Shown: positions 26,665 through 34,988 of the stretch, in pieces
Numbering within the stretch: the first letter of the stretch is position 1
Layout: each line of letters starts with the position of its first letter
Assembly: GCA_002699025.1 (NCBI GenBank)
Contig: PABA01000182.1
Coordinates: forward strand, 88,550 to 152,549
DNA length: 64,000 bases
Reading direction: 5' to 3'
Source: Sandaracinus sp.
Lineage (GTDB): Bacteria > Myxococcota_A > Polyangia > Polyangiales > Houyiibacteriaceae
Program-made: the position numbers and the translations under genes
The notes under the pieces: model-generated
Database searches by the model: none
Told to the model about the DNA's origin: nothing
Seen by the model: the letters and a program-made list of their open reading frames with translations, nothing else

Positions 26665-28202
26665 AGCGCGTCCTCCCGGAGCCACTCGCCGAAGCGCTCG
26701 CCGAGCATGATCGTCGGCAGGTTGATGTTCGAGGAGGGCACGGTCGGGAAGAGGCTCGCGTCGGCCACGATCAGGCCCTCGGTGCCGCGCACGCGGCCGC
26801 GCGGATCGGTGGCCGCGCGCGGATCGTCCTCGTCGCCCATGGGCACGGTGCCGCAGGGGTGGTAGCCGCTGCCGGTCTGGCCGAGGAGCCACTCGCGGAT
26901 GGCCCTGCGGCTCGAGAAGCCGCGCTCGGTCGGGAGCACGAAGGTGGCCAGCTCGCCGAGGGCCTTCGAGGTGCCGAGGAGCCAGAGGAGCTCCATGGCC
27001 TCGAGCTGCTGCTCGAGCTCGTCCGGGTGGTGGAGGAGCTTCGAGTCCAGGATCGGCTTGGCGCGCGGGTCGGGCGAGTCCCAGCGGATCGTGCCGGCGC
27101 CGGCGGGCTTGCCCACCTGCACCATGAGGCTGACGACCGGGAGCTCGACGAAGGGGAGCGGGACCAGGGAGCCGGCCTGCACCTGCATGTCGTTGCGCTG
27201 GCGGCTCCCGCGGCTCGTGTAGCGGAGCGCGGTCTGGATCAGCGGGTCGGCGAGGTGGACGAGCGCCGGGTCCTTCGGGAGGAGGAAAACGGCGCTCCCG
27301 GGGTGGTCGAGGAGGCGCGAGGCGACGCCCGGGTTGTCGGCGACGAGCTCGACGCCGAGGTGGGCGAGCTGGGCCTTCGGGCCGACGCCGCTTCGGAGGA
27401 GGATGCCCGGCGTGCAGACGGCGCCGGCGGAGAGGACGACGCGGCGGGCGCGCACGGTCTCGACCCGGCCGTGGCGCTCGACCTCGACGCCGACGGCGCG
27501 GCGGCCCTCGAAGAGGACGCGGCGGGCGAGCGTCTCCGGGGCGAGGTGGAGGTTCGGGCGGGCGCGGACGGCGTCGGTGAGGTAGCCGCGGGCGACGTTC
27601 TGGCGCACGCCCTCGATCTTGTTCATGGCGTGCGGGCCGGCGCCGGTGCTCCCCGGGCGGTTGTGGTCCTCGGTCGCGTCGAAGCCGAGCTCGGCGCAAG
27701 CCTCGAGGAAGGCCGCCTGCCAGGGGACCAGCTCCTCCGGCCCGTGGCGGCGCATGCGGATCGGGCCGCCCTGGCCGTGGTAGGGGCGCTCGCCGAAGTC
27801 GAGGTCGTCCTCGAGGCGACGGAAGGCCGGGAGGCACTTCTCCCAGGTCCAGTCCGCGAGGCCCCACTCGTCGAAGTCGTAGTCCTCGCCGCGGAGGGCG
27901 ATGCAGGTGTTGACGGCGCTCGAGCCGCCGACGACGCGGCCGCGGGGAAAGAGGTGCGGCGGGTAGCGGGGCGGGACGACGGGGCGGTGGCGGAAGCCCC
28001 AGTCGTGGTCGTGGATGCTGTTGCGCGTGCCGTCCCGGAGGTCCGGCGGGAGGGGCGTCTCGGGCGGGTAGTCGGGGCCCGCGTCGAGGAGGAGCACCTC
28101 GCGATCGCTCCGCTCGGTGATGCGCGCGGCGAGCACGGCCCCGGCCGAGCCGGCGCCGACGACGATGGTCTCGACCTCGCGGGGCAGCGGCGGGGCGGCC
28201 AC
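26661..28202 (-). CDS. GMC-family FAD-dependent oxidoreductase
   Basis: 513 residues. The FAD-binding N-terminus is VGAGSAGAVLAARI, with the GMC signature GRVVGGSSAVNTCIALRG at about 89-106. The C-terminal active site has YHPCGTVPMG and SNINLPTIM, supplying the conserved His and Asn. Members oxidise alcohols (choline, glucose, aryl alcohols, sterols); this one resembles choline-dehydrogenase-like enzymes of unknown substrate. No Tat or Sec signal is visible. Starts at a GTG 7 bp after the stop of the acidic lipoprotein gene and overlaps the SDR downstream. Confidence 0.93.
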   Translation of the reverse strand: MAAPPLPREVETIVVGAGSAGAVLAARITERSDREVLLLDAGPDYPPETPLPPDLRDGTRNSIHDHDWGFRHRPVVPPRYPPHLFPRGRVVGGSSAVNTCIALRGEDYDFDEWGLADWTWEKCLPAFRRLEDDLDFGERPYHGQGGPIRMRRHGPEELVPWQAAFLEACAELGFDATEDHNRPGSTGAGPHAMNKIEGVRQNVARGYLTDAVRARPNLHLAPETLARRVLFEGRRAVGVEVERHGRVETVRARRVVLSAGAVCTPGILLRSGVGPKAQLAHLGVELVADNPGVASRLLDHPGSAVFLLPKDPALVHLADPLIQTALRYTSRGSRQRNDMQVQAGSLVPLPFVELPVVSLMVQVGKPAGAGTIRWDSPDPRAKPILDSKLLHHPDELEQQLEAMELLWLLGTSKALGELATFVLPTERGFSSRRAIREWLLGQTGSGYHPCGTVPMGDEDDPRAATDPRGRVRGTEGLIVADASLFPTVPSSNINLPTIMLGERFGEWLREDAL

Positions 28203-28209
28203 CGGGGAG

Positions 28210-28566
28210 CTACTCGCTCTCGCCCTCGGCGCTCTCGCCTTCGCCCTCGGCGGCTTCGCCTTCGGTCGCCTCGCCCTCGGCCTCGCCTTCGCCCGCGGCG
28301 GCTTCGCCCTCGGCGTCGCCCTCGCCGTCCATGCTCAGGTCGACCCCATCGAGGCCGTCGTCCCACTCCTCCTCGACCGGCTCTTCTGCGAGGGGATCGT
28401 CGCCCTCGACGTAGAGGGCGAGATCCGTCTCCTCGAGGGGCGGCGACTCGGGGAAGGGGTAGTCGGGCACCGGCGTGTCGGCGCCGCAGGCCGCTCCGCC
28501 GAGGAGGGCGAAGGCGACGAGCCAGCGGAGCGCGAGGCGGGGCAGGGAGGCGAGCATCGCGTGCAT
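28210..28566 (-). CDS. small acidic lipoprotein with Glu/Gly-rich tail
   Basis: 118 residues. ATG 28566 leads into a signal peptide with lipobox GGAAC (Cys 27); an ATG at 28557 is an alternative. The mature protein is very acidic, and from about residue 78 consists of EGE/EGEA low-complexity units encoded by a near 6-9 bp DNA repeat. No family. It stands first in the operon with the GMC oxidoreductase, so it may be its envelope partner, or only co-transcribed by position. Confidence 0.6.
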   Translation of the reverse strand: MHAMLASLPRLALRWLVAFALLGGAACGADTPVPDYPFPESPPLEETDLALYVEGDDPLAEEPVEEEWDDGLDGVDLSMDGEGDAEGEAAAGEGEAEGEATEGEAAEGEGESAEGESE

Positions 28567-28900
28567 CAAGCCACGACGGGCCGGGCCCACGCAAGGGGGG
28601 TCTTCCGCTCGCTGGCGCTCGCCATCATCGGCTTGCCGGCGGGCCCGAGGGGGCGCTCCCTCCACGGTCGGGTGGCTTCGCCGCTTCGCGGCCGCGGCGG
28701 TCTCTTCGCGGCGGCCCGACTTCGCCGGGTCGCGCTGCGGGGGTCCCCGGCGGTCGGCCTGGACGCAGCCGGTGAGAGCGGCTCCCGATCCGGCGGGCAC
28801 GGGCGGGCACGGGCACGGGTCCATGGCTCGGGCACGGGTCCGTGGCTCGCGGGATCGGCGAGGATCGGCGGGGAGCGGGCGGGGCAGGTATGCTGCGGGA
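28567..28900. other. 334-bp divergent intergenic region with G-quadruplex-prone tract
   Basis: Separates the acidic lipoprotein operon and the beta-lactamase-family gene and must hold both promoters, though none is clear. At about 28796-28828 there are five GGG runs spaced by CAC or C (potential G-quadruplex on the plus strand), followed by a repeated tggctcgggcacgggtcc-type word. No coding signal. Confidence 0.5.
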
Positions 28901-30199
28901 GTGCGCCCCTGGGTCTCGCTCTCGCTCCTCGTGATCCTCGCGGCCTGTGGGGACGATGGCTCGGCCTCGCTGGACGCCGGGCGGGGGGACGCCGGCCTCG
29001 GAGAGGCGGGGCTCGGAGACGGCAGCGTCGCCGACGCGACGACCGGTCGGGACGCCGGGCCGCGGGACGTCGACGCCGGGCCGCCGCCGGAGGACCTCGA
29101 CGGCTTCGTCGAGTGGCAGATGGCGCGCGGGGGGCTGCCGGGGCTGGCGACGGCGCTGATCGTGGACGGCGAGGTCGTGCACGAGGGGCTCTACGGCTAC
29201 GCCGACGTGGAGGCCGGCCGCGCCGTCGACGCGCATACGCTCTTCGCCGTGGCGAGCGTCTCCAAGCTCTTCACGGGCATCGTCGCGCTCCGCGCCTGGG
29301 AGGAGGGTCGGCTCGATCTGGACGCGGACGTCGGCGAGACGCTCGGCTTCGCGCTCCGCCACCCGGACCACCCCACGGCGCCGATCACCGCGCGCATGCT
29401 CCTCACGCACACGTCGGGGCTCCGCGACAACTGGCCCATGCTCGGCCAGACGACCTACGAAGGCGACCCGGAGATCGACCTCGAGACCTTCACGCGCGGC
29501 TACGCGCTCGAGGGCGGCGAGTGGTTCGCGGGCCCGAACTGGGGCGCCGCGCCGGGGACCGCGCACGACTACTGCAACGGGGCCTTCGCCGTGGCCGCGC
29601 ACCTGAGCGAGGCGGCCTGGGGCGAGGGCTTCCGGGCGGCGAGCGAGCGGCTGGCCTTCGAGCCCCTCGGCTTCGAGGACACGGGCTGGTGGCTGGCCGA
29701 CGTGGACGCCGGGAAGCTCGCCGTGCCCTACACCTGGAACGCCGCGCGGGGGAGCTTCGTGCCCCTCGAGCAGACGACGCCGGCGCACTACCCGGCGGGC
29801 GGCCTGCGGGCGAGCCTGCACGACCTCGAGCGCTGGGCGCGGGCCATGCTGCGCGGCGGCGAGCTCGACGGCGTGCGCGTGCTCGAGGCGGAGACGGTGG
29901 AGGCGATGCGGACGCTGCAGGTGCCCGACCTGAGCACGCGGCAGGGGCTCGTGATGCGCTACGAGGGGATCGGCGGGCACGGCTACGTGGGGCACAGCGG
30001 GGCCGGCATCGGGGGGAGCGCGAACGTGCTGCTGCGGAGCGACGCGGACGCGGCGCTGATCGTGCTGAGCAACGGCGACGCCTACATCCGCGCACGGCTC
30101 GGGTTCACGGAGGGGCGAGACGCGATGGACGCGATCCTCGAGCGGCTCGACACGGAGCTGGAGGCGGAGCTGGAAGCCGCGCTGACGACCGAGCCTTAG
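28901..30199 (+). CDS. beta-lactamase-family (class C/DD-peptidase-like) serine hydrolase lipoprotein
   Basis: 432 residues from GTG 28901. Signal peptide with lipobox LAAC (Cys 16), then a DAG/DGS-rich linker to about 60. The hydrolase domain has SVSK (S119, K122), YCN (Y224, N226) and a late HSGAG in place of KTG, the arrangement of class C beta-lactamase/esterase EstB-like enzymes. It probably acts at the cell surface on peptidoglycan fragments or esters rather than as a resistance enzyme. It is followed by a 492-bp repeat-rich gap. Confidence 0.9.
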   Translation: MRPWVSLSLLVILAACGDDGSASLDAGRGDAGLGEAGLGDGSVADATTGRDAGPRDVDAGPPPEDLDGFVEWQMARGGLPGLATALIVDGEVVHEGLYGYADVEAGRAVDAHTLFAVASVSKLFTGIVALRAWEEGRLDLDADVGETLGFALRHPDHPTAPITARMLLTHTSGLRDNWPMLGQTTYEGDPEIDLETFTRGYALEGGEWFAGPNWGAAPGTAHDYCNGAFAVAAHLSEAAWGEGFRAASERLAFEPLGFEDTGWWLADVDAGKLAVPYTWNAARGSFVPLEQTTPAHYPAGGLRASLHDLERWARAMLRGGELDGVRVLEAETVEAMRTLQVPDLSTRQGLVMRYEGIGGHGYVGHSGAGIGGSANVLLRSDADAALIVLSNGDAYIRARLGFTEGRDAMDAILERLDTELEAELEAALTTEP

Positions 30200-30691
30200 G
30201 TGGCCGGCGCCGCAGGCGCCCCCGTGCCCTTGCCCGTGCCCATGCCCGTGCCCGCAGGAAAGCGGACCGTACGCACGGCATCCCAACACCCGAAACAGTC
30301 CAGCCCGAGCACCAAAGCCCGAGCGCCAAGGTCCGAACCCCGAGCCCAAGCGCCGAGCACGAGCTGACAGCCCGAGCGCCAAGCCCAAGCTGACATCCCA
30401 AGCGCCGAGCCCAAGCACCGAGCCCAAGCACCGAGCCCAAGCACCGAGCCCAGGCACCGAGCCCAAGCACCGAGCCCAAGCACCGAGCACGAGCCCAAGC
30501 GCCGAGCACGAGCTGACAGCCCAAGCCCAAGCGCCGTGCCCAAGCCCCAGCACCGAGCGCCGAGCCCGAGCCCGAGCGCCGCGCTGCTGCGGGCGCACGA
30601 TCGAGCCCGCGCCAAACTCGACCCGAGCCTGAGGTGCGTCCCCCATCCCGCCGGCTGGTCGCCGGGCAGCGCCCGTCGTAGGCTCTCCGCC
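30200..30691. other. 492-bp repeat-rich intergenic region
   Basis: Starts with a C-rich tract (about 30222-30257) of CCC runs that would form a G-quadruplex on the minus strand. From about 30299 to 30570 it is built of degenerate gagcccaag words, tightest at 30408-30485. Short ORFs across it read only as repeats. The end, about 30600-30691, probably carries the promoter of the next gene. Confidence 0.6.
30408..30485. repeat. six copies of a 13-bp minisatellite
   Basis: AGCCCAAGCACCG occurs six times head to tail (30408, 30421, 30434, 30447, 30460, 30473), with a single A-to-G change in the fourth copy. Degenerate copies extend to both sides. The 13-bp period is not a multiple of three, which argues against a coding role. 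Confidence 0.9.
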
Positions 30692-31981
30692 GTGAGCGTC
30701 GGGGCGAAGCTGAAGGGGGCGGCCATCGGCGCCTACCTCGGCGGGGGGCCGGCCATGCGGCGGGCGTGGGAGGGCACCAAGCGCGCCCTCGGCCGCGGTC
30801 CGCGCACCGTCACCTTCCACCACCAGGTCGACGACCCCTGGTCGCACCTCTTGGCGCAGGCGCTCGTGACCTTCCGCGCGCGCTTCCCGGCCGTCGACCT
30901 GCGCATGGTCGTCGTGCCGCCGCCGGCGGCGGACGCGGACCCGGAGCCGCAGAAGCGCCGCGCGTGGGCGCTCCGCGACGCCACGGCGCTGGCCGCGCGC
31001 CACGGGCTCCACTTCCCGACGCCGGCGGAGCTCCCGGCCGAGGACCGGCTCCGGCGCGCGAACGCGGTGCTGCTCCTCGACCGCCCCGTCGACGCGCAGC
31101 TCGACGCGGCCATCCGCGTGGGCGACGCCCTCTTCCGGGGCGACGGCGACGCCGTGGCGGAGCTCGTGCGCGAGCTGGGGACCGTGCCCGGGCAGCGCGT
31201 CCGCCCGGCGCTCGAGTCGAACTACGCGCGGCTCCGGAAGGCGGGCCACTACCAGGGCGCGATGCTCGAGCACGACGGCGAGTGGTTCTGGGGCGTCGAT
31301 CGGCTGCCCTACCTCGCCCAGCGTGTCGGCGGCGAGGAGGCCGCGCCGCTCCTCCCGGTGGCGCGCCGCGAGGCGCCGGCGGCGCCCGGGGAGCCGCTCG
31401 AGGTCTTCTTCTCGTTCCGGAGCCCCTACTCGTACCTGACGATCGCGCGCCTCTGGGCCGCGCACCAGGAGAGCCCGCTCCCGCTCCGCCTCCGCCCGCT
31501 CTTGCCCATGGTCACGCGCGGCCTCCCCGTGCCCCGCGACAAGCGCCTCTACATCGTGAAGGACGCCAAGCGCGAAGCGGACCGGCTCGGCCTACCCTTC
31601 GGGCGCATCTGCGACCCGCTCGGCGAAGGCGTCGAGCGCTGCCTGCGCGTCTTCCTCGCGGTGGAGGCGGCCGAGGGCACCTCCGCGGCGCTCCGCTTCG
31701 CGGCCGAGGCCTACGCGGGCATCTGGTCCCGGGCCGTCGACGTCGCGAGCGACGCGGGCCTCGCCGAGGTCGCCGCGGCGGCGGAGGTGGAGGCGCACGT
31801 CGAGGGCGCGCTCGCCACGGAGGGCTGGCGCCAGGTGGTCGAGGCGAACCGCGACGCGCTCTCCGAGCTCGGGCTCTGGGGTGTCCCTTCCTTCCGCCAC
31901 GGCGACTGGATCGCCTGGGGCAACGACCGCCTCGACTGGGCGCTCGAGCGCTGCGCCCGCCCTCCGGTCGTCGGGGGCTAG
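30692..31981 (+). CDS. double DsbA/GST-kappa-like protein (2-hydroxychromene-2-carboxylate isomerase family)
   Basis: 429 residues from GTG 30692, just after a basic stretch that would otherwise read through repeats. The C-terminal half (about 230-429) is a DsbA-fold domain of the HCCA isomerase type: FFSFRSPYSYL at its start, a helical insert with CDPLGEGVERCLR, and WGVPSFRHGDWIAWGNDRL near the end. The N-terminal half (about 35-200) has a similar strand-helix start, TVTFHHQVDDPWSHLLAQAL, and may be a second, diverged copy. Neither has a CxxC, so disulfide exchange is unlikely; a glutathione-dependent isomerase or transferase role is possible. Confidence 0.8.
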   Translation: MSVGAKLKGAAIGAYLGGGPAMRRAWEGTKRALGRGPRTVTFHHQVDDPWSHLLAQALVTFRARFPAVDLRMVVVPPPAADADPEPQKRRAWALRDATALAARHGLHFPTPAELPAEDRLRRANAVLLLDRPVDAQLDAAIRVGDALFRGDGDAVAELVRELGTVPGQRVRPALESNYARLRKAGHYQGAMLEHDGEWFWGVDRLPYLAQRVGGEEAAPLLPVARREAPAAPGEPLEVFFSFRSPYSYLTIARLWAAHQESPLPLRLRPLLPMVTRGLPVPRDKRLYIVKDAKREADRLGLPFGRICDPLGEGVERCLRVFLAVEAAEGTSAALRFAAEAYAGIWSRAVDVASDAGLAEVAAAAEVEAHVEGALATEGWRQVVEANRDALSELGLWGVPSFRHGDWIAWGNDRLDWALERCARPPVVGG

Positions 31982-32022
31982 ACGCGGGTTCCTCGGAGGA
32001 GTTCCCCGACCTCTCGATGCGA

Positions 32023-32220
32023 GTGCGGTGCCGCGCGTTCCGCCCCTCAGGCCGCGGGCACGGGCACGGGCACGGGTTCTTCCTCGGCTCCTCAGGCTCC
32101 CGTCGCTCGGTAGACGTGCGCCACCGCGCGTTCCGCCCCTCACCCCGCGGGCACGGGCAAGGGCGCGGGCACGGGCACGGGTTCTTCCTCGGCTCCTCAG
32201 GCTCCCGTCGCCTGGTAGAC
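32023..32220. repeat. tandem duplication of about 93/105 bp that includes the 3' end of alaS
   Basis: Block 32023-32115 is repeated as 32116-32220, nearly identical apart from 12 extra bases (two more hexamers of a (GGGCAC)n-like tract) in the second copy. The second copy contains the last eight codons of alaS; the first is a non-coding copy with two changes. Both contain at least four GGG runs. Confidence 0.85.
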
Positions 32221-34866
32221 GTGCGCCACCGCCTCGTCGAGCTTCGTCGGGTCCGAGCCGCCCGCCTGCGCGAAGTCCGGCCGCCCGCCGCCGCCGCCGC
32301 CCACGATGGCCGCCGCCTGCTTCACGATGTCGCCGGCCTTGAAGCGATCGGTCACGTCCTTCGAGACGCTGCACACGAGGATCGCCTTCTTGCCGTTCGG
32401 GCTCGGCGCGCCGAGCAGGATCACCGCCGGCGCGAGCTTGTCGCGGAGCTGGTCGGCCATCTCCCGGAGCGCCTTGCCGTCGACGCTCGGCACGGTCGCC
32501 CCGAGCACCTTCACGCCATCGACCTCCTTGGCCTCGCTCGTCAGGTCCTTCGCCCCGCCGCCGCTCACGAGCTCCTTCTGCAGCCGCTCGATCTCCTTGT
32601 GCAGGCTCTTCTGCGCGTCGAGGAGCTTCTCCACCCGCTCCTTCGTCTCCTGCGGCGTCGCCTTCAGCAGCTCCGCCGTCTCCTCGAGCTGCCCGCGCGT
32701 CGCCCGCAGATGCGCCAGCGCGTTCAGCCCCGTCGCCGCCTCGATGCGCCGCACGCCGGAGGCGAGGTTCGAGTCCCCGAGCACCGTGAAGAGGCCGATG
32801 TCGCCCGTCCGGAAGGCGTGCGTCCCGCCGCAGAGCTCGAGGCTCGGCCCGATCTTCAACACGCGCACCACGTCGCCGTACTTCTCCTCGAAGATGCCGA
32901 TGGCGCCGCGCTCCTTCGCCGCGTCCATGGCCATCACGTCCGTGGTGATCGCCGTGTTCTCGAGGATGGCCGCGTTGACCAGGTCCTCGACGCGCTGGAG
33001 CTCCTCCTCGGTCGGCGCCCGCGGCGTGCCGTAGTCGAAGCGCAGCCGGTCGGGCCCGACGAGCGAGCCCTTCTGCGCGACCGTCTCCCCGAGCACCTGC
33101 CTCAGCGCCCAGTGGAGGATGTGCGTCGCCGAGTGGTTCCGCCGCGTCGCCGAGCGGAGCGCGTGGTCCACCTCGAGCGTCAGCGCGTCGCCCACCGCGA
33201 GCCCCTCGCCCTCGACCACGCCCTGGTGGACGATCAGCCCGTCGACGGGGATCTGCGTGTCGCCCACGGCGAGCACCGTCGCCTCGCCCTTCTTCATCCA
33301 GCCGGCGTCGCCGACCTGGCCGCCCTTCTCGCCGTAGAAGGGCGTCGCCTTCGTCACGACCTCGACCGCCTCGCCGGCCGCCGCCCGCTCGACCTTCGCG
33401 CCCTCCTTCAGGATCGCGACGACCTCGCTCTCGGCCTCCTCCGCGTCCCAGCCGAGGAAGCGCACCTCGCCGCCGACCTCCTCGCGGACGTCGTAATAGA
33501 TCTTCTCGCTCGCCTGCGCCTTGTTCAGCTGCGAGCCCTGGGAGCGCTTCCGCGCCTCATCCATCTCCGCCTCGAAGCCCTCGTGGTCGACGACGAAGCC
33601 CTCCTCCTCGCCGATCACGTCCTGCAGATCGACCGGGAAGCCGAAGGTGTCGTAGAGCTTGAAGGCCACCGCGCCGGGCAGGGTCTTCTTCCCCTCGCGC
33701 TCGGCCCACTCCTCGTTCGCGTGGATGAGGTCGATGCCGCTCTTCAGCGTGCGCCGGAACTGCTCCTCCTCCCGGTGCGCGACCTCTTCGATGCGCGCCT
33801 TCTGCTCGGCGAGCTGCGGGTAGTCCTCGCCCATCAGCTCCACGACCTTCGCCGCGCAGGTGTGCAGGAAGGGCTCCTCGATCCCCAGCCGGTAGCCGTG
33901 CCGGATCGCCCGCCGCATGACGCGCCGGAGCACGTAGTCGCGCCCGCCCTTCCCCGGCTCGAGCCCCTCGCTGATCGTGAAGGCCGCCAGCCGCGCGTGG
34001 TCCGCGATGACCCGCATGGAGACGTCGTCCTCGGCCTGCGTCGCCTGGTAGCGCTTGCCGGCGATCTCCCCGGCGAGCTCGACGATCGGCTTCAGCAGAT
34101 CCGTGTCGTAGTTGCTGAGCACGTCCTGCATCACGACCGCCGCCCGCTCGAGGCCCGCGCCCGTGTCGACGCTCGGCGCCGGCAGGTCGAGCAGCGTGCC
34201 GTCCGGCTGCCGGTCGAACTGCATGAAGACCAGGTTCCAGAGCTCGAACCAGCCGCGCCCCTCCGGCGTCGGCTCCTCGCCGAAGGTCGAGGGGTCCACC
34301 GGGTCCACGCCGAGGCAGTAGTGGATCTCCGTGCACGGCCCGCAGGGGCCCGTGTCGCCCATCTGCCAGAAGTTCTCCTTGGCGTTGCAGCGCTTCACGC
34401 GCTCGGGGCCGCAGCCGGTGATCTCCATCCAGAGCTTCGCCGACTCCTCGTCGGCCGGGCCGTAGCCCTCCTGGCCCTCGAAGATCGTGAAGACCATGCG
34501 CTCCGGGTCGAGCTTCAGCACGTCCATGTAGAAGCGCCACGCGAGCTCGATGGCCTCGCGCTTGAAGTAGTCGCCGAAGCTGAAGTTCCCGAGCATCTCG
34601 AAGAAGGTGTGGTGCCGCGCCGTGCGGCCCACGTTCTCGAGGTCGTTGTGCTTGCCGCTGATGCGGATGCACTTCTGGGACGAGGTCGCGCGCGTGTAGG
34701 GGCGGCTCTCCTTGCCCGTGAAGACGTCCTTGAAGGGCACCATCCCCGCGTTGACGAACATCAGCGTCGGGTCGTTCTGGGGGATCAGCGGAGCGCTCGG
34801 GACGTGCTCGTGGCCCTCGCCGGCGAAGAAGCTCGTGAAGGCCTGGCGGATGTCGCGCGACTTCAT
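32197..34866 (-). CDS. alaS: alanyl-tRNA synthetase
   Basis: 889 residues, normal full length. N-terminal class II catalytic domain begins MKSRDIRQAFTSFF, with LMFVNAGMVPFKD and TARHHTFFEMLGNFSFGDYF. The editing domain carries NHSATHILHWAL (HxxxH) and CGGTHAFRTGDIG (CxxxH), the zinc-binding set that hydrolyses mischarged Ser- and Gly-tRNA-Ala. The C-terminal oligomerisation domain ends GGGGGGRPDFAQAGG, typical of AlaRS. Divergent from the kinase at 34989. Its 3' end is partly duplicated downstream. Confidence 0.98.
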   Translation of the reverse strand: MKSRDIRQAFTSFFAGEGHEHVPSAPLIPQNDPTLMFVNAGMVPFKDVFTGKESRPYTRATSSQKCIRISGKHNDLENVGRTARHHTFFEMLGNFSFGDYFKREAIELAWRFYMDVLKLDPERMVFTIFEGQEGYGPADEESAKLWMEITGCGPERVKRCNAKENFWQMGDTGPCGPCTEIHYCLGVDPVDPSTFGEEPTPEGRGWFELWNLVFMQFDRQPDGTLLDLPAPSVDTGAGLERAAVVMQDVLSNYDTDLLKPIVELAGEIAGKRYQATQAEDDVSMRVIADHARLAAFTISEGLEPGKGGRDYVLRRVMRRAIRHGYRLGIEEPFLHTCAAKVVELMGEDYPQLAEQKARIEEVAHREEEQFRRTLKSGIDLIHANEEWAEREGKKTLPGAVAFKLYDTFGFPVDLQDVIGEEEGFVVDHEGFEAEMDEARKRSQGSQLNKAQASEKIYYDVREEVGGEVRFLGWDAEEAESEVVAILKEGAKVERAAAGEAVEVVTKATPFYGEKGGQVGDAGWMKKGEATVLAVGDTQIPVDGLIVHQGVVEGEGLAVGDALTLEVDHALRSATRRNHSATHILHWALRQVLGETVAQKGSLVGPDRLRFDYGTPRAPTEEELQRVEDLVNAAILENTAITTDVMAMDAAKERGAIGIFEEKYGDVVRVLKIGPSLELCGGTHAFRTGDIGLFTVLGDSNLASGVRRIEAATGLNALAHLRATRGQLEETAELLKATPQETKERVEKLLDAQKSLHKEIERLQKELVSGGGAKDLTSEAKEVDGVKVLGATVPSVDGKALREMADQLRDKLAPAVILLGAPSPNGKKAILVCSVSKDVTDRFKAGDIVKQAAAIVGGGGGGRPDFAQAGGSDPTKLDEAVAHVYQATGA

Positions 34867-34988
34867 GGTCCGGCACAGGTAGCGCCGCGCCTCCCCGGTT
34901 TCAACAGGCGGCGGTGCGTTCGATCGCGGCTGCCGCAGCGAAGGCCGGTGGTGACGCCCGGGCTCGGGCCGGGCATCATGGGCGGTCC

